A DNA stretch of 64,000 nt from Paraspadella gotoi (GCA_051294375.1 CM119270.1:1299598-1363597); one strand, 5' to 3'; counted from the first letter of the stretch, positions 1 to 10,904 are shown. The notes: a model not told the origin generated them from the letters alone. Numbers and translations are program-made.

Positions 1-265
1 ATTTTTCTGTACAAAGTACGCAACTCCGATTTTCAGCCACCCTTCAACACCCCTCCTTTTTCGATCCACATGTTTGCTTAACTTTTAAGACACAAATTTC
101 TTCTTTATTTTTATTTTTTTATTCTTGTTTGTTTATCTCTTTTTTTTCCTTCTTCTCTCACCATTTTGTTTGTTTGTTTGTTTAGCTAACTCTCGCGTGT
201 GTATTTAAAAAAAGTAATGTCAACATGTACCTTTTTAAATCGGTATATTTCGAATTTACTCCGAG

Positions 266-270
<5 letters not shown>
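1..270. other. AT-rich non-coding lead-in
   Basis: Low-complexity T-rich and TTTG-rich DNA (a TTTG run near 165-183). No frame has a codon pattern that I would call coding, and no RNA gene is visible. Confidence 0.6.
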
Positions 271-299
<29 letters not shown>

Positions 300-509
300 N
301 NNNNNNNNNNNNNNNNNNNNNNNNNNNNNNNNNNNNNNNNNNNNNNNNNNNNNNNNNNNNNNNNNNNNNNNNNNNNNNNNNNNNNNNNNNNNNNNNNNNN
401 NNNNNNNNNNNNNNNNNNNNNNNNNNNNNNNNNNNNNNNNNNNNNNNNNNNNNNNNNNNNNNNNNNNNNNNNNNNNNNNNNNNNNNNNNNNNNNNNNNNN
501 NNNNNNNNN

Positions 510-541
<32 letters not shown>

Positions 542-545
542 CCTG
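271..545. repeat. (CT)n microsatellite interrupted by a 210-N gap
   Basis: CT dinucleotides run from 271 to the gap at 300-509 and resume from 510 to about 541. The gap probably lies wholly inside one long (CT)n array that stopped short-read assembly. The Ser/Leu and Arg/Glu open frames across it are simple-repeat translations, not proteins. Confidence 0.9.
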
Positions 546-779
546 CTCCAAAAGCCAAAAGAATAGAATAATAAGACGAAAAAGAAAGAAAAGAAAGAAA
601 AAAGAAAGAAGGCGATTTCTCAATTTTTCTTTGAGTAAATAAGATTTCGGATTTTCTTGTTAAAGGCAAAAAAAATGTTAATAAAGTCAACAAAAGTTCA
701 GATTTTAGTTTAAAGTTTTTATTCTTAATTTCGACGAAGAAGAAAATGAAAAGAAACGAATTAAAGGCCCCGACCAGTG
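546..779. other. AT-rich spacer without gene
   Basis: Purine-rich (AAAGAAAG) then AT-rich DNA between two microsatellite gaps. I see no exon, RNA gene or conserved motif. Confidence 0.5.
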
Positions 780-923
780 AAAGAGAGAGAGAGAGAGAGN
801 NNNNNNNNNNNNNNNNNNNNNNNNNNNNNNNNNNNNNNNNNNNNNNNNNNNNNNNNNNNNNNNNNNNNNNNNNNNNNNNNNNNNNNNNNNNNNNNNNNNN
901 NNNNNNNNNNNNNNNNNNNNNNN
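780..923. repeat. (GA)n microsatellite plus 124-N gap
   Basis: A GA run at 782-799 leads straight into N at 800-923. Unique sequence resumes at 924 without a GA continuation, so the gap hides the far edge of the array. Confidence 0.85.
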
Positions 924-1188
924 TGACTCCAATCGACGGGGTGGTCCCAAGAAAGTCAGTTTCATTTAAAAATTGGTTAAACCTCTGTGAAAAATTTAAA
1001 AAAATTATAATTTAGTAATTTTTTTACAAAATTTTGTGAAATTGATCGTAAAGTCGAAGGCGAATCTATTTAAAACGGTATTCATTGAATCCTGGATTGA
1101 TCATTTGTTTTCAACAAGCCTCGTTTTAAACCTCATTTGCATATAGATACTTAAAATCGGAAAATCACAATCATCAATTTTCTTTCAG

Positions 1189-1205
1189 GATGATGACGTG
1201 ATTGC
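1189..1205 (+). other. candidate 17-nt microexon between strong splice-site consensuses
   Basis: A pyrimidine-rich stretch ending TTTTCTTTCAG (to 1188) is a good 3' splice site. Seventeen bases later GTGAGT starts at 1206, a good 5' splice site. The enclosed sequence is GATGATGACGTGATTGC. The pairing of both consensuses at this spacing is seen directly. That it is spliced is inference, since either site alone could occur by chance in AT-rich DNA. No flanking exon is identifiable. Confidence 0.2.
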
Positions 1206-1306
1206 GTGAGTATGTACTTAGGTAGAGTCAGGGTATCTTGGTACGTCAATTGTTTACCAAGTATGTGCCAAATTCTATAAACAAAAAAAAAGTCATCTCT
1301 GATATC

Positions 1307-1426
1307 ATTATCATCGTTATTATCATCATCATCATCATCGTCGTCCTCTTCGTCGTCGTTGTCGTCTTCGTCGTCGTCGTTATCGTCGTCATCGTCGTCC
1401 TTCCAAACTTTCCAAAGTCTCATCTC
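1307..1426. repeat. (ATC)n/(GTC)n compound microsatellite
   Basis: Mixed ATC and GTC triplets over about 120 bases. All six frames stay open across it, which produces poly-Asp, poly-Ser and poly-Val frames of no coding value. Confidence 0.9.
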
Positions 1427-1578
1427 CGATTCTTCCTCACGTTTGAATTTCGGATTCGATTTCCTGAATCGCAGTCCAATCAAGATCGTCCAAAAAAGCA
1501 ATACCAATCAGTCCTTAAAGACAAGCAATAGCAATCATAGTCCTTCATAGTCATTTAGTTTATGAAAACTAATTCTGT
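1427..1578. other. spacer between triplet arrays
   Basis: About 150 bases of mixed-composition DNA between two same-orientation triplet arrays. No gene seen. Confidence 0.4.
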
Positions 1579-1640
1579 ATCATCATCGTCGTCATCATTA
1601 TCGTCATCATCGTCGTCATCATCATCAGCATCATCATCGA
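1579..1640. repeat. (ATC)n/(GTC)n microsatellite, second array
   Basis: A second ATC/GTC array in the same orientation as the array about 150 bases upstream, perhaps one ancestral array split by unique sequence. Confidence 0.85.
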
Positions 1641-1670
1641 TACCAACTAGTGACGACAAAGAAAAGACGA

Positions 1671-1904
1671 GTGAATGAAGGAATGAACAGAATGAATGAA
1701 TGAACAGAATGAATGAATGAACAGAATGACTGAATGAATGAACACATTGAATGAACAGAATGAATGAATAAACAGAATGAATGAATGAACAGAATGAATG
1801 AACAGAATGAATGAATGAACACATTGAATGAACACAATGAATGAACATAATGAATGAATGAACACAATAAATGAACATAATGAATGAATGAATGAACACA
1901 ATGA
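1671..1904. repeat. minisatellite, unit near GAATGAATGAACA
   Basis: About 234 bases built from GAATGAATGAACA and shorter GAATGAACA steps. Several units read ACACAATGAATGA or ACATAATGAATGA, so the array has at least two variant families toward its 3' end. All three minus frames are open through it (repeated Phe-Ile-His-Ser), which is a repeat artefact. Confidence 0.9.
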
Positions 1905-2496
1905 AATCGGACAGTAGGTTACTTTGATATATCATCTTATGTTGCCTGTCCGGTGTTCCTTTGAACCTAATGTAAGTTTTATTTGAATATCAGCAAATAT
2001 ATATTTTTAAAAAAAAATATTCGGATCACACTGCAGATTACTTACCAACTTCTTTAAAAAAAAAAAATCATAAAGTGCGACGATCTAGTGATTGGTCGAA
2101 ATTGGTCCACGCGTGGACCATTGAATTTTAAGTTTTGTATTATTTATACTTAATAAAAAGTTCGTTTTTCTTACAGTTTAAACAAATGGAAAATTTTAAT
2201 GTATTTAAAGCATACAGATAAGATTTATTACAATAAGAAAAAGAACAAAACGCGGAGAAAAAGAAATAAATAAAGTCCTGAACCGGGACAATACAGAGCG
2301 ACTTATCGGTCTCTTTCCTCTTAATTTTCTACCTCTTCCTCTCTTTCTCTTTTTCTTTCTTCTCTCCTACTTTCTGAAGAAAATTTCTATCTTCTCGCAC
2401 GCAGAAACTAACGCGTTCAAAGCGTTCTGTCAGAAAGTACTGAAAGGGGTGCAAGTAAATAAAATGTAGTTTTCCGGTATTTCTTTAGCCAAACTG
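1905..2496. other. AT-rich intergenic or intronic DNA
   Basis: Apart from the palindrome at 2103-2120 and a pyrimidine-rich patch at 2310-2370, I see no coding signal here. Confidence 0.5.
2103..2120. promoter_or_regulatory. perfect 18-bp palindrome
   Basis: TGGTCCACGCGTGGACCA reads identically on both strands and is centred on ACGCGT. It stands out from the surrounding AT-rich DNA. It could be a dimeric transcription-factor site or a remnant of a repeat terminus; nothing nearby decides which. Confidence 0.35.
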
Positions 2497-2854
2497 TTAA
2501 AAGTAAAAACAAATAGTAAGAATTGTAAACAATGGTACCGCCCAGGACGCTCTGGCGCGGGCGCTCGGTGATTCACGGTCCGTGGCTCTGTAGAATTTGT
2601 TTGCCCTTTTTCTTGTATTATTTAAATATTCGTTGTTTACACTTGACATAAAACAATAAATAGTTACAAACCCCGCTATTGTTTTACATAGGGCCAAAGA
2701 GAAATTCGTTAAGACAATATCGCGTCAGCCCTAGAAAGTATAGCCGACATGGTGCATTGCTTTGTTCGACTCCTCATGTCTCTTTTTGCGAGCTATTAAC
2801 TAACCAGCCTTAACGTGGGGTGGGGGTGAGATGATATTTGTATAATAATTATGT

Positions 2855-3169
2855 TTAAGTGATTGAATGAAGTAGGGATTTAAGTGGGTGGGTATAATCA
2901 CGGGTGAGATCCTCACGTACGATCGGAACTGATTGACCAAACCAGACGGCATCTTCTGCCGCAAAGTGTAGACATGTTAATGGTACTTCCATATGCCTTA
3001 ACACGGCGTAATCTTCCGAGCCGAATAGTAAAGCTTTCGGTTCTTGTTTAAGTTGGGGTAAGGAGGAATAATCCTCATTACCCTGCATGACCGACGAGAA
3101 ATGGCAATATAAATTTTCCATCTTTCGCCGCTGAATGTTGGCGATTGTCCGGATGATAGAGACAGGCAT
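2855..3169 (-). CDS. possible 104-aa exon or small ORF, unknown family
   Basis: The minus strand carries an uninterrupted 104-residue frame with balanced composition, unlike the repeat-driven frames elsewhere. It contains acidic stretches (NEDYSSLPQLKQEPKALL near residues 31-48) and no signal peptide or membrane segment. I do not recognise a family. No clear acceptor or donor brackets it, and a plus-strand splice donor at 3253 lies just beyond its 5' end. It may be a chance frame in GC-balanced DNA. Confidence 0.2.
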   Translation of the reverse strand: MPVSIIRTIANIQRRKMENLYCHFSSVMQGNEDYSSLPQLKQEPKALLFGSEDYAVLRHMEVPLTCLHFAAEDAVWFGQSVPIVREDLTRDYTHPLKSLLHSIT

Positions 3170-3252
3170 ACACGAAAAAAATTAACCTTCCCCGTTCTAT
3201 TGCCGACCATTTTGCGGTCATATTAGTGTACGGCTGGCCCCTCATTGTGAAG

Positions 3253-3258
3253 GTAAGT
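3253..3258 (+). other. strong splice donor-like site
   Basis: GTGAAG followed by GTAAGTGC matches the animal 5' splice consensus. Upstream, one plus frame is open from about 3111 and reaches the site in the sequence AVILVYGWPLIVK. It has no Met, so it would have to be an internal exon or untranslated leader. No convincing acceptor is seen upstream. Confidence 0.25.
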
Positions 3259-4580
3259 GCAGGGACGAAGAAGATGGCGCGAATGAATTCTCACTAGCAT
3301 AACGGTTAAGTTGCGTCTTTTATTTTGTTCATCTTATTTCTAAATCTGGACCGTCTCTATTGCTACAAACTTTACTAACGGTGTCGCTCTCCATCATTTC
3401 GAAGAGTCACTTTTCTTTTGTCGGCCTGAAGATTTTGAATTTTCGAGTATTTTTCCTCTTACTTTGCCGGGGCAGAAATAGCAAACTCGTTAGGAGGTGT
3501 GGTTTCGTGGAATTACAGGTTTTGTCTTGATTCAACGTCGAGATTTTGTGGACGGTGAGGTGTATTGTGCGCCGGCGAGGACGGTCTCCTATTTTGTAAC
3601 TCAATGTTGCTGCGCAGTATTTGGCCTTGCCACGTCCCGACGAAAATATGATTTCCCTTATTTTTTTTTAACTCCTCACTTCACGATATGGCGTATCGGA
3701 CCTTCGTTTTCGGAAGAATTTTTGACTGAGCGGCGGAATTTTATCGGCGGGAGGATTGTCTCTTTTGCCGGGGAGCGCGTCTGACATTCAAGAACATTTC
3801 TGTTTTAAGAACGCGAAAACGACCGAAACGAACGGGAGCCGGAATGTCAGGACTAACGCCTTTTTACTACAGGCTTAGTGATTTGTGTCTGGTTGCCGGA
3901 GAGGCGTGGTCGGATATATGCGGGGGCAATTTTCTCGTTAAGACGTGGAGAGAAAATAACCGTTATTTCAAAGTGGAGGAGAAGGAACTACGTTTTTGAA
4001 AGATTTTGAATGCTTTAAATATTTAGACTTTGCGAACGAGGAAAATGACTGGCCGCGTCATACACCATCCAAATAGGAAAAGAATCTTAATTTAAATTTT
4101 GAAAGAGCGCATTTAACAAAAGAGCGCGGTTCGCTCTATAATAGAACGTTCGAACTGTTTTAGAACTACGGTGACTTATTACCTCTAACGGTTGAAAAGA
4201 TAAAAGAAAAAAGTTGGAAATAAAGGAGTATTTCCTCAACACGCCAGTTTTCAAAATCCTGCGACGAGGATTCATCATACGAACAATTTTTTCTCATGTG
4301 CGAGTCACTCGTGAAAATTTGAACTTAATTTTCATACGACGATCAGAAATTTGCGTTGCTCGCGGGCGCGCGTTCTAAACTGGACTGTTTTCTCGCCTGC
4401 GAAAATCTTGCATAACAAATGACTAAAGCAAAAAATCTTTTCCCTAAATACAACAACGCACCCGTTCTGAAACAATTTTCGAACACTTAACGCCGACTAC
4501 TCAAGCGTGATTTCCGATGCACGCGTCGATAGTTCATGGTCTGGTCTACGACGCTCATATACTATGCTTAAGATTCCGAT
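3259..4580. other. mixed-composition region, possible 5' gene region, no identified gene
   Basis: This stretch is richer in CpG than its neighbours and free of simple repeats. A 95-residue plus frame at 3497-3784 is open but has no recognisable domain. I treat the region as possible promoter or UTR-containing DNA and assign no product. Confidence 0.3.
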
Positions 4581-5519
4581 GGCATGCATCGACACTAAAA
4601 AAAATTGAATAAAGATAAACCAACTTCGCGGACAAGATTTAGATTTCACAACGATGGCATTTTCAAAGTTTCAAGCACGGCCTCGTGAAAGTTCAACACT
4701 AGCCTGTTAATCAGTCGCCTAAAATCAATGGGGTCACTGAAAAATGAAAACATATTTTCCAGTTTCTCCTTCAACTATTTCTCTTTATTAAATTGTTCTC
4801 TGAAGGTTTTTAATATTTGGAATCTTCCGGAGCAAAATTGGTGCTAAAGGATTTTAATACCAATAATTTTTTGTTCGAACGCTTGAATGACCGGTGAAGG
4901 ATAATACTGCAATTAAATCCTTTAATAATTTTCGATACTAATTCACAACAATTAAGGTTATTACTAACTTTAATAGAATAGTTTAGTTTTATGCTTTATA
5001 ATCTTTTCAAAAAAAATAAATAAATTTTAGGGCAGTTACCTAAACTGTATGTACGAAAATAGAATACTTACTATTGGGAGTAACATAAGACAATGCAGAG
5101 TATTAAGTTCTATTTGGAGCACAAATATTTCGAAAAATATATTGGAGTAAAGTCAGTTTGTTACTTTAATCTCATTTTGCAGTTATTATAATGAGGGAGT
5201 TGTTAATAATAGTTGTTAAAAAAAAAATTCGTAAGGACTATGCAATACATTAAGCGCTGTTACCATCCTTAAAAGCAAAAAATCTAAGCACATATGCATA
5301 CATAGACATATCCCATATTAAAGATAGATCGCAATGGACATAAGCCTATACAGCTGCGGAGAAATCTACGAGAACAGGAGGTGCCAAGGCCTAACTTCGG
5401 CGGACGAGAAATCGTCTCGGGCCATAATGGACAATGAATGAAATGAGATGAAAGGGTCATCGATAAGGAAGGAGGAATAAATTGAAAAGAGGAAACTGGG
5501 ACGTGCCGACCTGAAGCCG
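4581..5519. other. AT-rich intergenic or intronic DNA
   Basis: Strongly AT-rich with poly-A/T tracts. No coding frame of note and no RNA gene seen. Confidence 0.55.
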
Positions 5520-7785
5520 AATAGAGAGAGAAGAAGAGTAAGAGAGAAGATTGCAGAGAAGAGATGCGAGAAGAAGAGAGGAGAGAGAGAGAGAGAAAGA
5601 GAAGAGAAGTGACGAGATATCTGAAAAAATCAGCAAATAAAGGGCGGAACGAAGAAGAGAGAAACAGGACGGGGTAAGTAAAAAAGGGTGTCAGTATTTG
5701 GGAAGAATCGAAAGACCGCACGGATCGCAACAGGATGGATGAACGCGACGACGACGACGATCGGAGCAGTCCGGCAGGATAACGTAACAAGACGAAAGAC
5801 GATGAGCAAGAGAGTGTACTGAGCGCCATTGCACGCTGCGTAAACACACCAGAGAGAAATATGGTTATTATGGGGAGTCTCGGAAAAACGCGTTTTTTAG
5901 TACGAGATTCTGCTTATTGGAAGCAGATTTCGCGGATACTCGTATATTCATTCCAAAGTTCTGTCACCGGTCGCTACGCGTAGCGACCCCCCAGTCCATC
6001 TCTGTCTCGAGAGCGTCGAGCATGCCCATCATTATATCATGTCAGTACAGATCCATATATAAATTAGAAAAAAAATAATTTCGTCTGTCTGTTCGTCTGT
6101 CTGCTTGTCTGTCCGCTCGCCGTCCGTCCATCCCACGCGCCCTTAGCCAAACAAAACTCAAGTTGCGTGCAGGCCGAGTCCACGTGCTCTGCGAGTCATT
6201 GAATGTCGAGAGGAGAATCGGGAGCGACAGGTTTGGAGATTGGCACAGCCAGGAATGAATTCTGTATGTGTGGGAAATGTGTTGTGATGTAATGCGGTGC
6301 AGGAGGTACAGAGAGGAAAAACTGGAAGGGATTATTGGCGATACTGACGAAAAAAGAAGCAGAAGAGACCGAAAGGTGGCTACAGGTTGACACGTATGTG
6401 AAGCCTTTTTGATGAATTTATAGCTATAGTTAACATATTAAAATGATTAATTAAGATTGGAAAGAAAAAAGATTCAAAATTAAAAAAAGATGATAACGCG
6501 AATCCAGCGAATATCAACGGACTTGTTAAGTGATACACCTATGCAGTTCGGTGATGAAGGCACACGTTAGTCAAGGAACAACTAGATCACAACACAGATG
6601 ACCACAGTTCGCCGTCTCACGGGGCGAGCGAAATCTAGCCGTTTATTTGATTGCTTTATTCTACCGGGCGTGGCTATCATTCTGGAAAAACCGGATAGTA
6701 GAGGAAAAAGCTTAGGGAGTGAAGTATACATAAAAAAGCAGAAGACAAAAAGCGAATATCTATACAGGATTAGAACGGCGTTACCAACTCTCCTACGTGG
6801 TTCTCCGGGTCAGCTTCACTCTCTCACCTCCGTCCATGCCTCTCTAGACCATCCTCCTCTCATGAGCAGTCATGGAGTCCGTGCCTCCTCTCGTCTCTCC
6901 TCACGTCGTTCTCTCTTCTCGTGCCGTCTAGCTCGGTCCTCACTCCTCACCGTCTACTGCTCATTCCCTTCCGAGCTCCCCACTCATCGCATCCGCCAAC
7001 GCACAGGTTCTCAATCAAGCGAGCGACAAAACGGACGAGCGACACGTCTATCGGAAGCAGGTGGGAGAGGTCGGGGAAGAGCGAGGAAGGGGTAGAGAAA
7101 GGGGCGAAGGGGTAGGCGCACACACGGGGGAGATGGCAAGGGTAAGTGAAAGCGGTCTGGGATGCGGGTCAAAAAGAAAAAGAGGTAATGATATAGATTA
7201 TTGACCAGAGAATACAGTTGGCGTGCGAGAGTTATGGGAGCTCAGAGAATCCGAATAGAGGTAAGTGGAAAAAGATAACTTACCCACAATTCCAATCGTG
7301 ATAAAGGCGATGAAGAACCGTACGAAGCAGCGAAGGTAGTTTAGAAATAGGATGACGAGCGGGGACTTGTTAGCGTCGAGAGGGTCATAGACTTTGCACT
7401 CTCCGCCAGTCACCCACAAGGTAAGGGTTTACGGAATGGAAAAGGTAAGCTCACCCAGTCCCTCATTACTGCTCTTCCACTCCTCTACCGCTCCTCTAAT
7501 CGTTAATCCTCGTTCCACTCCGTTTTAAATTCGTACGCGAGGGGGGGATCGTCAATACCGCCCGAGCAAATACACAGAAGAAAAAGAAAAAAAAAAATGT
7601 TCAAAATACACGTCTGATTTTATTATGGGCACGGAAAAGCAACACGCGTCAGTTCACATTTTTGTCTTTTGGGAAAGACTCAAAAATGTCAGTGTTGTCA
7701 GTCCGTTGTCCATCCGTGTTGTCTTTGTTATACGTCGTCAGTCGGGGTCAAAGAAATGTGCGTACGTCCACATCTATCATTTGTC
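5520..7785. repeat. noisy direct copy (left) of the locus at 7811-9200
   Basis: Landmarks occur in the same order here and right of the 25-N gap: GACGACGAC near 5748 and 7903, TCTGCTTATT near 5909 and 8008, the CTGTCTGT run near 6088 and 8145, GGTAATGATATAGATTATT near 7183 and 8742, and GGTAAGCTCACC near 7443 and 8994. The left copy is longer because it carries many extra single bases, the error profile of raw long reads. The 165-residue frame at 6598-7095 lies in this noise and is not a gene call. Confidence 0.85.
5890..6420 (+). repeat. dispersed repeat family, noisy copy 1
   Basis: Related in order and content to 7985-8400 and 30200-30476: a TATAATTCA-like start, a TTATATCATGTCAGAACAT-like block, a polymorphic CTGT run, then a GAAATTTTGTGTGTGGG-like block. 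This copy is disrupted by insertions. The family is a non-coding interspersed repeat of unknown class. Confidence 0.6.
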
Positions 7786-7810
7786 NNNNNNNNNNNNNNN
7801 NNNNNNNNNN
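7786..7810. other. 25-N gap with the same locus on both sides
   Basis: Exactly 25 N. The left side ends in sequence resembling 9100-9200 and the right side begins in sequence resembling 5600, so the true relation is overlap rather than a gap. Confidence 0.85.
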
Positions 7811-7984
7811 AGAGAGAGAGAGAGAGAATTGAAAAAATCCAATAAAGGCGAGAGAGAAAAGCGGTAGAAAAGGTGTCAGGAAGAACGAAGCCCAAGATGA
7901 TGACGACGACGACGACGACGGCGACGACAACGAAGACTATGAGAAGATGAGTTCATCCCACGTAACACAGAGCAAGTTTTTGTC

Positions 7985-8400
7985 TCGGAAAAAGTTTTTA
8001 GTCGGATCTGCTTATTAGCAGATTCCAACTCTATAATTCACTCTGTCGGTCCGTCGGTCAGCCCCCTTAATCTTGTCCGGCATTCACTTATATCATGTCA
8101 GAACATCAAAATATGATAAATTATGCAAAAAAAATAATGTCCGTCTGTCTGTCCGTCTGTCTGTCCGTCCGTTCGTCCATCCGCCCTTAGCAAAAAAACT
8201 CCAATTGCTCGTGATTGGATGGTTGGATTGGCATGAAATTTTGTGTGTGGGAAAGTGTGTGATGTAATCGTGAGTGGAAATGAGTTTGCATGAAAAAAAC
8301 CAAAGTCAAGTTGACTTGAACTTTTATAATTTATGCTTATTAATATTAAATGATTAATTAAATTGAAAAAAAGATTCAAATTAAAAAAATGATTCCAGAA
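7985..8400 (+). repeat. dispersed repeat family, copy 2
   Basis: Shares ordered blocks with 30200-30476: AACTCTATAATTCACT, AATCTTGTC, CATTCACTTATAT, GTCAGAACATCAAAATATGA, and GAAATTTTGTGTGTGGG. The internal run at about 8141-8180 is a CTGT/CCGT simple repeat of variable length between copies. No coding capacity and no visible terminal repeats. Confidence 0.7.
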
Positions 8401-8547
8401 TATCACGGACATTGTTAATCTGTGACATTATCACAACTGTCACAACAGTCACTCCGTCACACGTTTTTCCGGTTGAAAACCGAATAGAGAAAGAGAGTTA
8501 CAAAAACAGAAACAAACGAATCATACAGTTGACTCCATCTCGCTCTT

Positions 8548-8549
<2 letters not shown>

Positions 8550-8581
<32 letters not shown>
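8550..8581. repeat. (CT)n microsatellite
   Basis: Uninterrupted CT run ending in CCCCCTCG. Confidence 0.85.
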
Positions 8582-8706
8582 CCTCGCATCCGCCAACCGA
8601 CAGGTGCTTCAGCGACGACAAACGACGAGCGACGTCTATCGGAAGCAGGTGGGGTCGGGAAGAGCGAAGGGGTATGGAAGGGCGAAGGGGTAGGGAAGGG
8701 GGCAGG

Positions 8707-9000
8707 GTAAGTGAAAGGGTCTGGATGGGAAAAAGAAAGAAGGTAATGATATAGATTATTCAGGAATAAGTTAGGGTCCGAGAGTATGAGCGCAGAGAAC
8801 CAATAGAGGTAAGGAAAAGATAACTTACCAACAATTCATCGTGATAAAGCGAACGTCGAAGGGTAAGTTCCACTCTGGATGTGAGATAGAGTAACTCAAG
8901 GACGAAGCAGCGAAGGTAAGTTAGAAGATGACGACGACTTCGTTAGCGTCGAAGGTCATCACTTCCGCCACAAGGTAAGGGTTAGGATGGAAAGGTAAGC
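8707..9000 (+). other. cluster of six GTAAG splice-donor-like motifs
   Basis: GTAAG begins at 8707, 8809, 8863, 8916, 8975 and 8995, usually preceded by AAG, AG or GG as in a 5' splice site. Spacing is 102, 54, 53, 59 and 20 bases. Most also appear in the noisy left copy (7150-7450), so they are not sequencing error. No matching exons are evident. Confidence 0.3.
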
Positions 9001-9127
9001 TCACCTCATCATGTCTTCTCCTCTTCCTCCTCTTCCTCGTCACCCGTTTTACGTCGTCACCGCAAATAAAGAAAAATTTCAAAATCTCTGATTTTGCAAA
9101 AACGTCACATCTTTGTCTTTGACGTCA

Positions 9128-9420
9128 GTGTTGTCGTCGTTGTCATTTGTTGTCTTTGTTATCGTCGTCGTCATCGTCGTCGTCATCGTCATTTGTCGTC
9201 GTCGTTATCGTCGTCATCGTCATCGTCGTCGTCAACGTCATTTGTCGTCGTCGTTATGGTCGTTGCCTTCATCATAATTTACGTCTTCTTTATCATCTTC
9301 GTCTTCATCATTGTCATCTCTTTCAACATTTTTCTCGTCGTCGTTGTCGTTGTCATCATCTTTATCATCCTCGTCGTCGTCGTCTTCGTCATCGTCGTCG
9401 TCGTCGTCGTCGTCCTTGTT
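9128..9420. repeat. long (GTC)n/(GTT)n/(ATC)n triplet array
   Basis: About 290 bases of triplets dominated by GTC with TTC, ATC and GTT variants. Open in all frames, giving poly-Ser, poly-Val and poly-Asp frames that are not genes. Confidence 0.9.
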
Positions 9421-9968
9421 CACATCTCGTCCGAAACAAAATCGAGTTGTCAACTTGTTAATGCAAACATTAATGCAAACAGTTACAAGAAAAAGACAAA
9501 CAGATTAAAAATTAGGAGGCGACATTTGAAAAATTTTTTTGTGGTTGGAAAAATAAATTTAAAAAAATGAATGTTTTTTGTCTTATAAGTTTTTTAAAAG
9601 TAAATTTATTGGGAAAGAAAGGGAGGGGAGAAAGGAGAGAGAGGAGAAAAGAAAAGAAAAGAAAAGAAGATAGGAAAGAAAAGGAGAGATAAAAAATTTG
9701 ATAAGAATTTGTTAGTGATACACAAAAATAATAAAAAAAACTTGATATTATGTTTATGTCTAAAGAGACGAATTAGAGCCTAAAAGCGAAAGAAAACCGA
9801 TAAAGCAATGAGTAAATAAATAAATCTAAGAATAAACCAATTGATAAATCTAAATAAATCTATGAATTAATCAATTAAGTTAAAAATGAAAGTTTAAAGA
9901 CGAAATTTTTTTCTTGTCTCAACTTTTTTTCTTTTCGCTTTGGCATCGACACCAACGGATATTCTCTC
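9421..9968. other. AT- and purine-rich DNA without gene
   Basis: Contains (AAAAG)-type runs near 9650 and scattered AAATAAATAAAT. No exon or RNA gene seen. A 10-N run follows at 9969-9978. Confidence 0.5.
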
Positions 9969-10150
9969 NNNNNNNNNNAAAACGACGCCGTCGTCTCTGT
10001 CTCTCGCTTTCGATGTCTCGCTCTCGCTATCGCTCTCGCTTTCTTCTCCAGCTCGATGTCTCTCTCTCGCTCTCGTTCTTTCTCCGTCTATAGAGGAAAT
10101 AAAATAACTATAAAGAGAAGAGAGAGGAGATGGCAGCGTGAGATGGAGAG

Positions 10151-10362
10151 GAAAATGGAGAGAGAGAGAGAGAGAGAGAGANNNNNNNNNNNNNNNNNNN
10201 NNNNNNNNNNNNNNNNNNNNNNNNNNNNNNNNNNNNNNNNNNNNNNNNNNNNNNNNNNNNNNNNNNNNNNNNNNNNNNNNNNNNNNNNNNNNNNNNNNNN
10301 NNNNNNNNNNNNNNNNNNNNNNNNNNNNNNNNNNNNNNNNNNNNNNNNGAGAGAGAGAGAGG
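10151..10362. repeat. (GA)n microsatellite with 167-N gap
   Basis: GA repeats enter the gap at 10182 and leave it at 10349, so the gap lies within one array. Confidence 0.9.
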
Positions 10363-10489
10363 CGGAGGGAGGGGGAAAACAAGATGATTCCTGGGGAGAA
10401 GAGATAGAAAGAGAGATAGAAAGAAAGATAGAAAGATTATTGAAGAAATAAATATATATATATCAGGAGGGAAAGAGTAGGAAAGAAAG

Positions 10490-10511
10490 AAAGACAGACA
10501 GACAGACAGAC
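10490..10511. repeat. (CAGA)n tetranucleotide repeat
   Basis: About five CAGA units within purine-rich DNA. Confidence 0.8.
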
Positions 10512-10751
10512 GAAAAGAAATAAAACATAACCAGAAACGAAGAGGATAAGAACAAAACAAGAAGAAAAACAAAGAAAAAAACTAATATCAGTAAGTAAAG
10601 AAAATAGAGAAGAAACCACGAAGAGAAGTAAAAAGAAGAGAAGTAAAAAGAAGAGAAAGGAAGTAAAAAGGTGATGATGAGAAAAGATAAACAAACATTG
10701 GGAAAAAAATATCGCGGAAACCAATCGAGAAAAAGAAAAGAAAAGAAGAGA

Positions 10752-10818
10752 GGAGAAGAGAAGAGAAGAGAAGAGAAGAGAAGAGAAGAGAAGAGAAGAG
10801 AAGAGAAGAGAAGAGAAG
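10752..10818. repeat. (AAGAG)n pentanucleotide repeat
   Basis: About 13 near-perfect AAGAG units; the polypurine strand is the plus strand. Confidence 0.9.
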
Positions 10819-10904
10819 ATGTAAGAGGAAGACACGTAATTTACATGAAAGTAAAGAAACCTCAGGGGCTCATGCATCTTTGGCCCGCGGGAGGGAACCA
10901 AGGG

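Larger units (their letters stand above)
7811..9200. repeat. cleaner direct copy (right) of the 5520-7785 locus
   Basis: This is the compact version of the locus. It begins in a GA run, passes a (GAC)n array at 7897-7925 and the dispersed repeat at 7985-8400, and ends in the (GTC)n array. Because it is shorter and less interrupted, it should be taken as the better consensus. Confidence 0.8.

Noticed and set aside
1555-1935. Ile/Phe/His/Ser-rich secreted or membrane protein on the minus strand
   Set aside because: The residues follow the GAATGAATGAACA minisatellite in all three minus frames.
6598-7095. 165-residue plus frame
   Set aside because: It sits in the noisy left copy. The cleaner right copy of the locus does not keep the frame.
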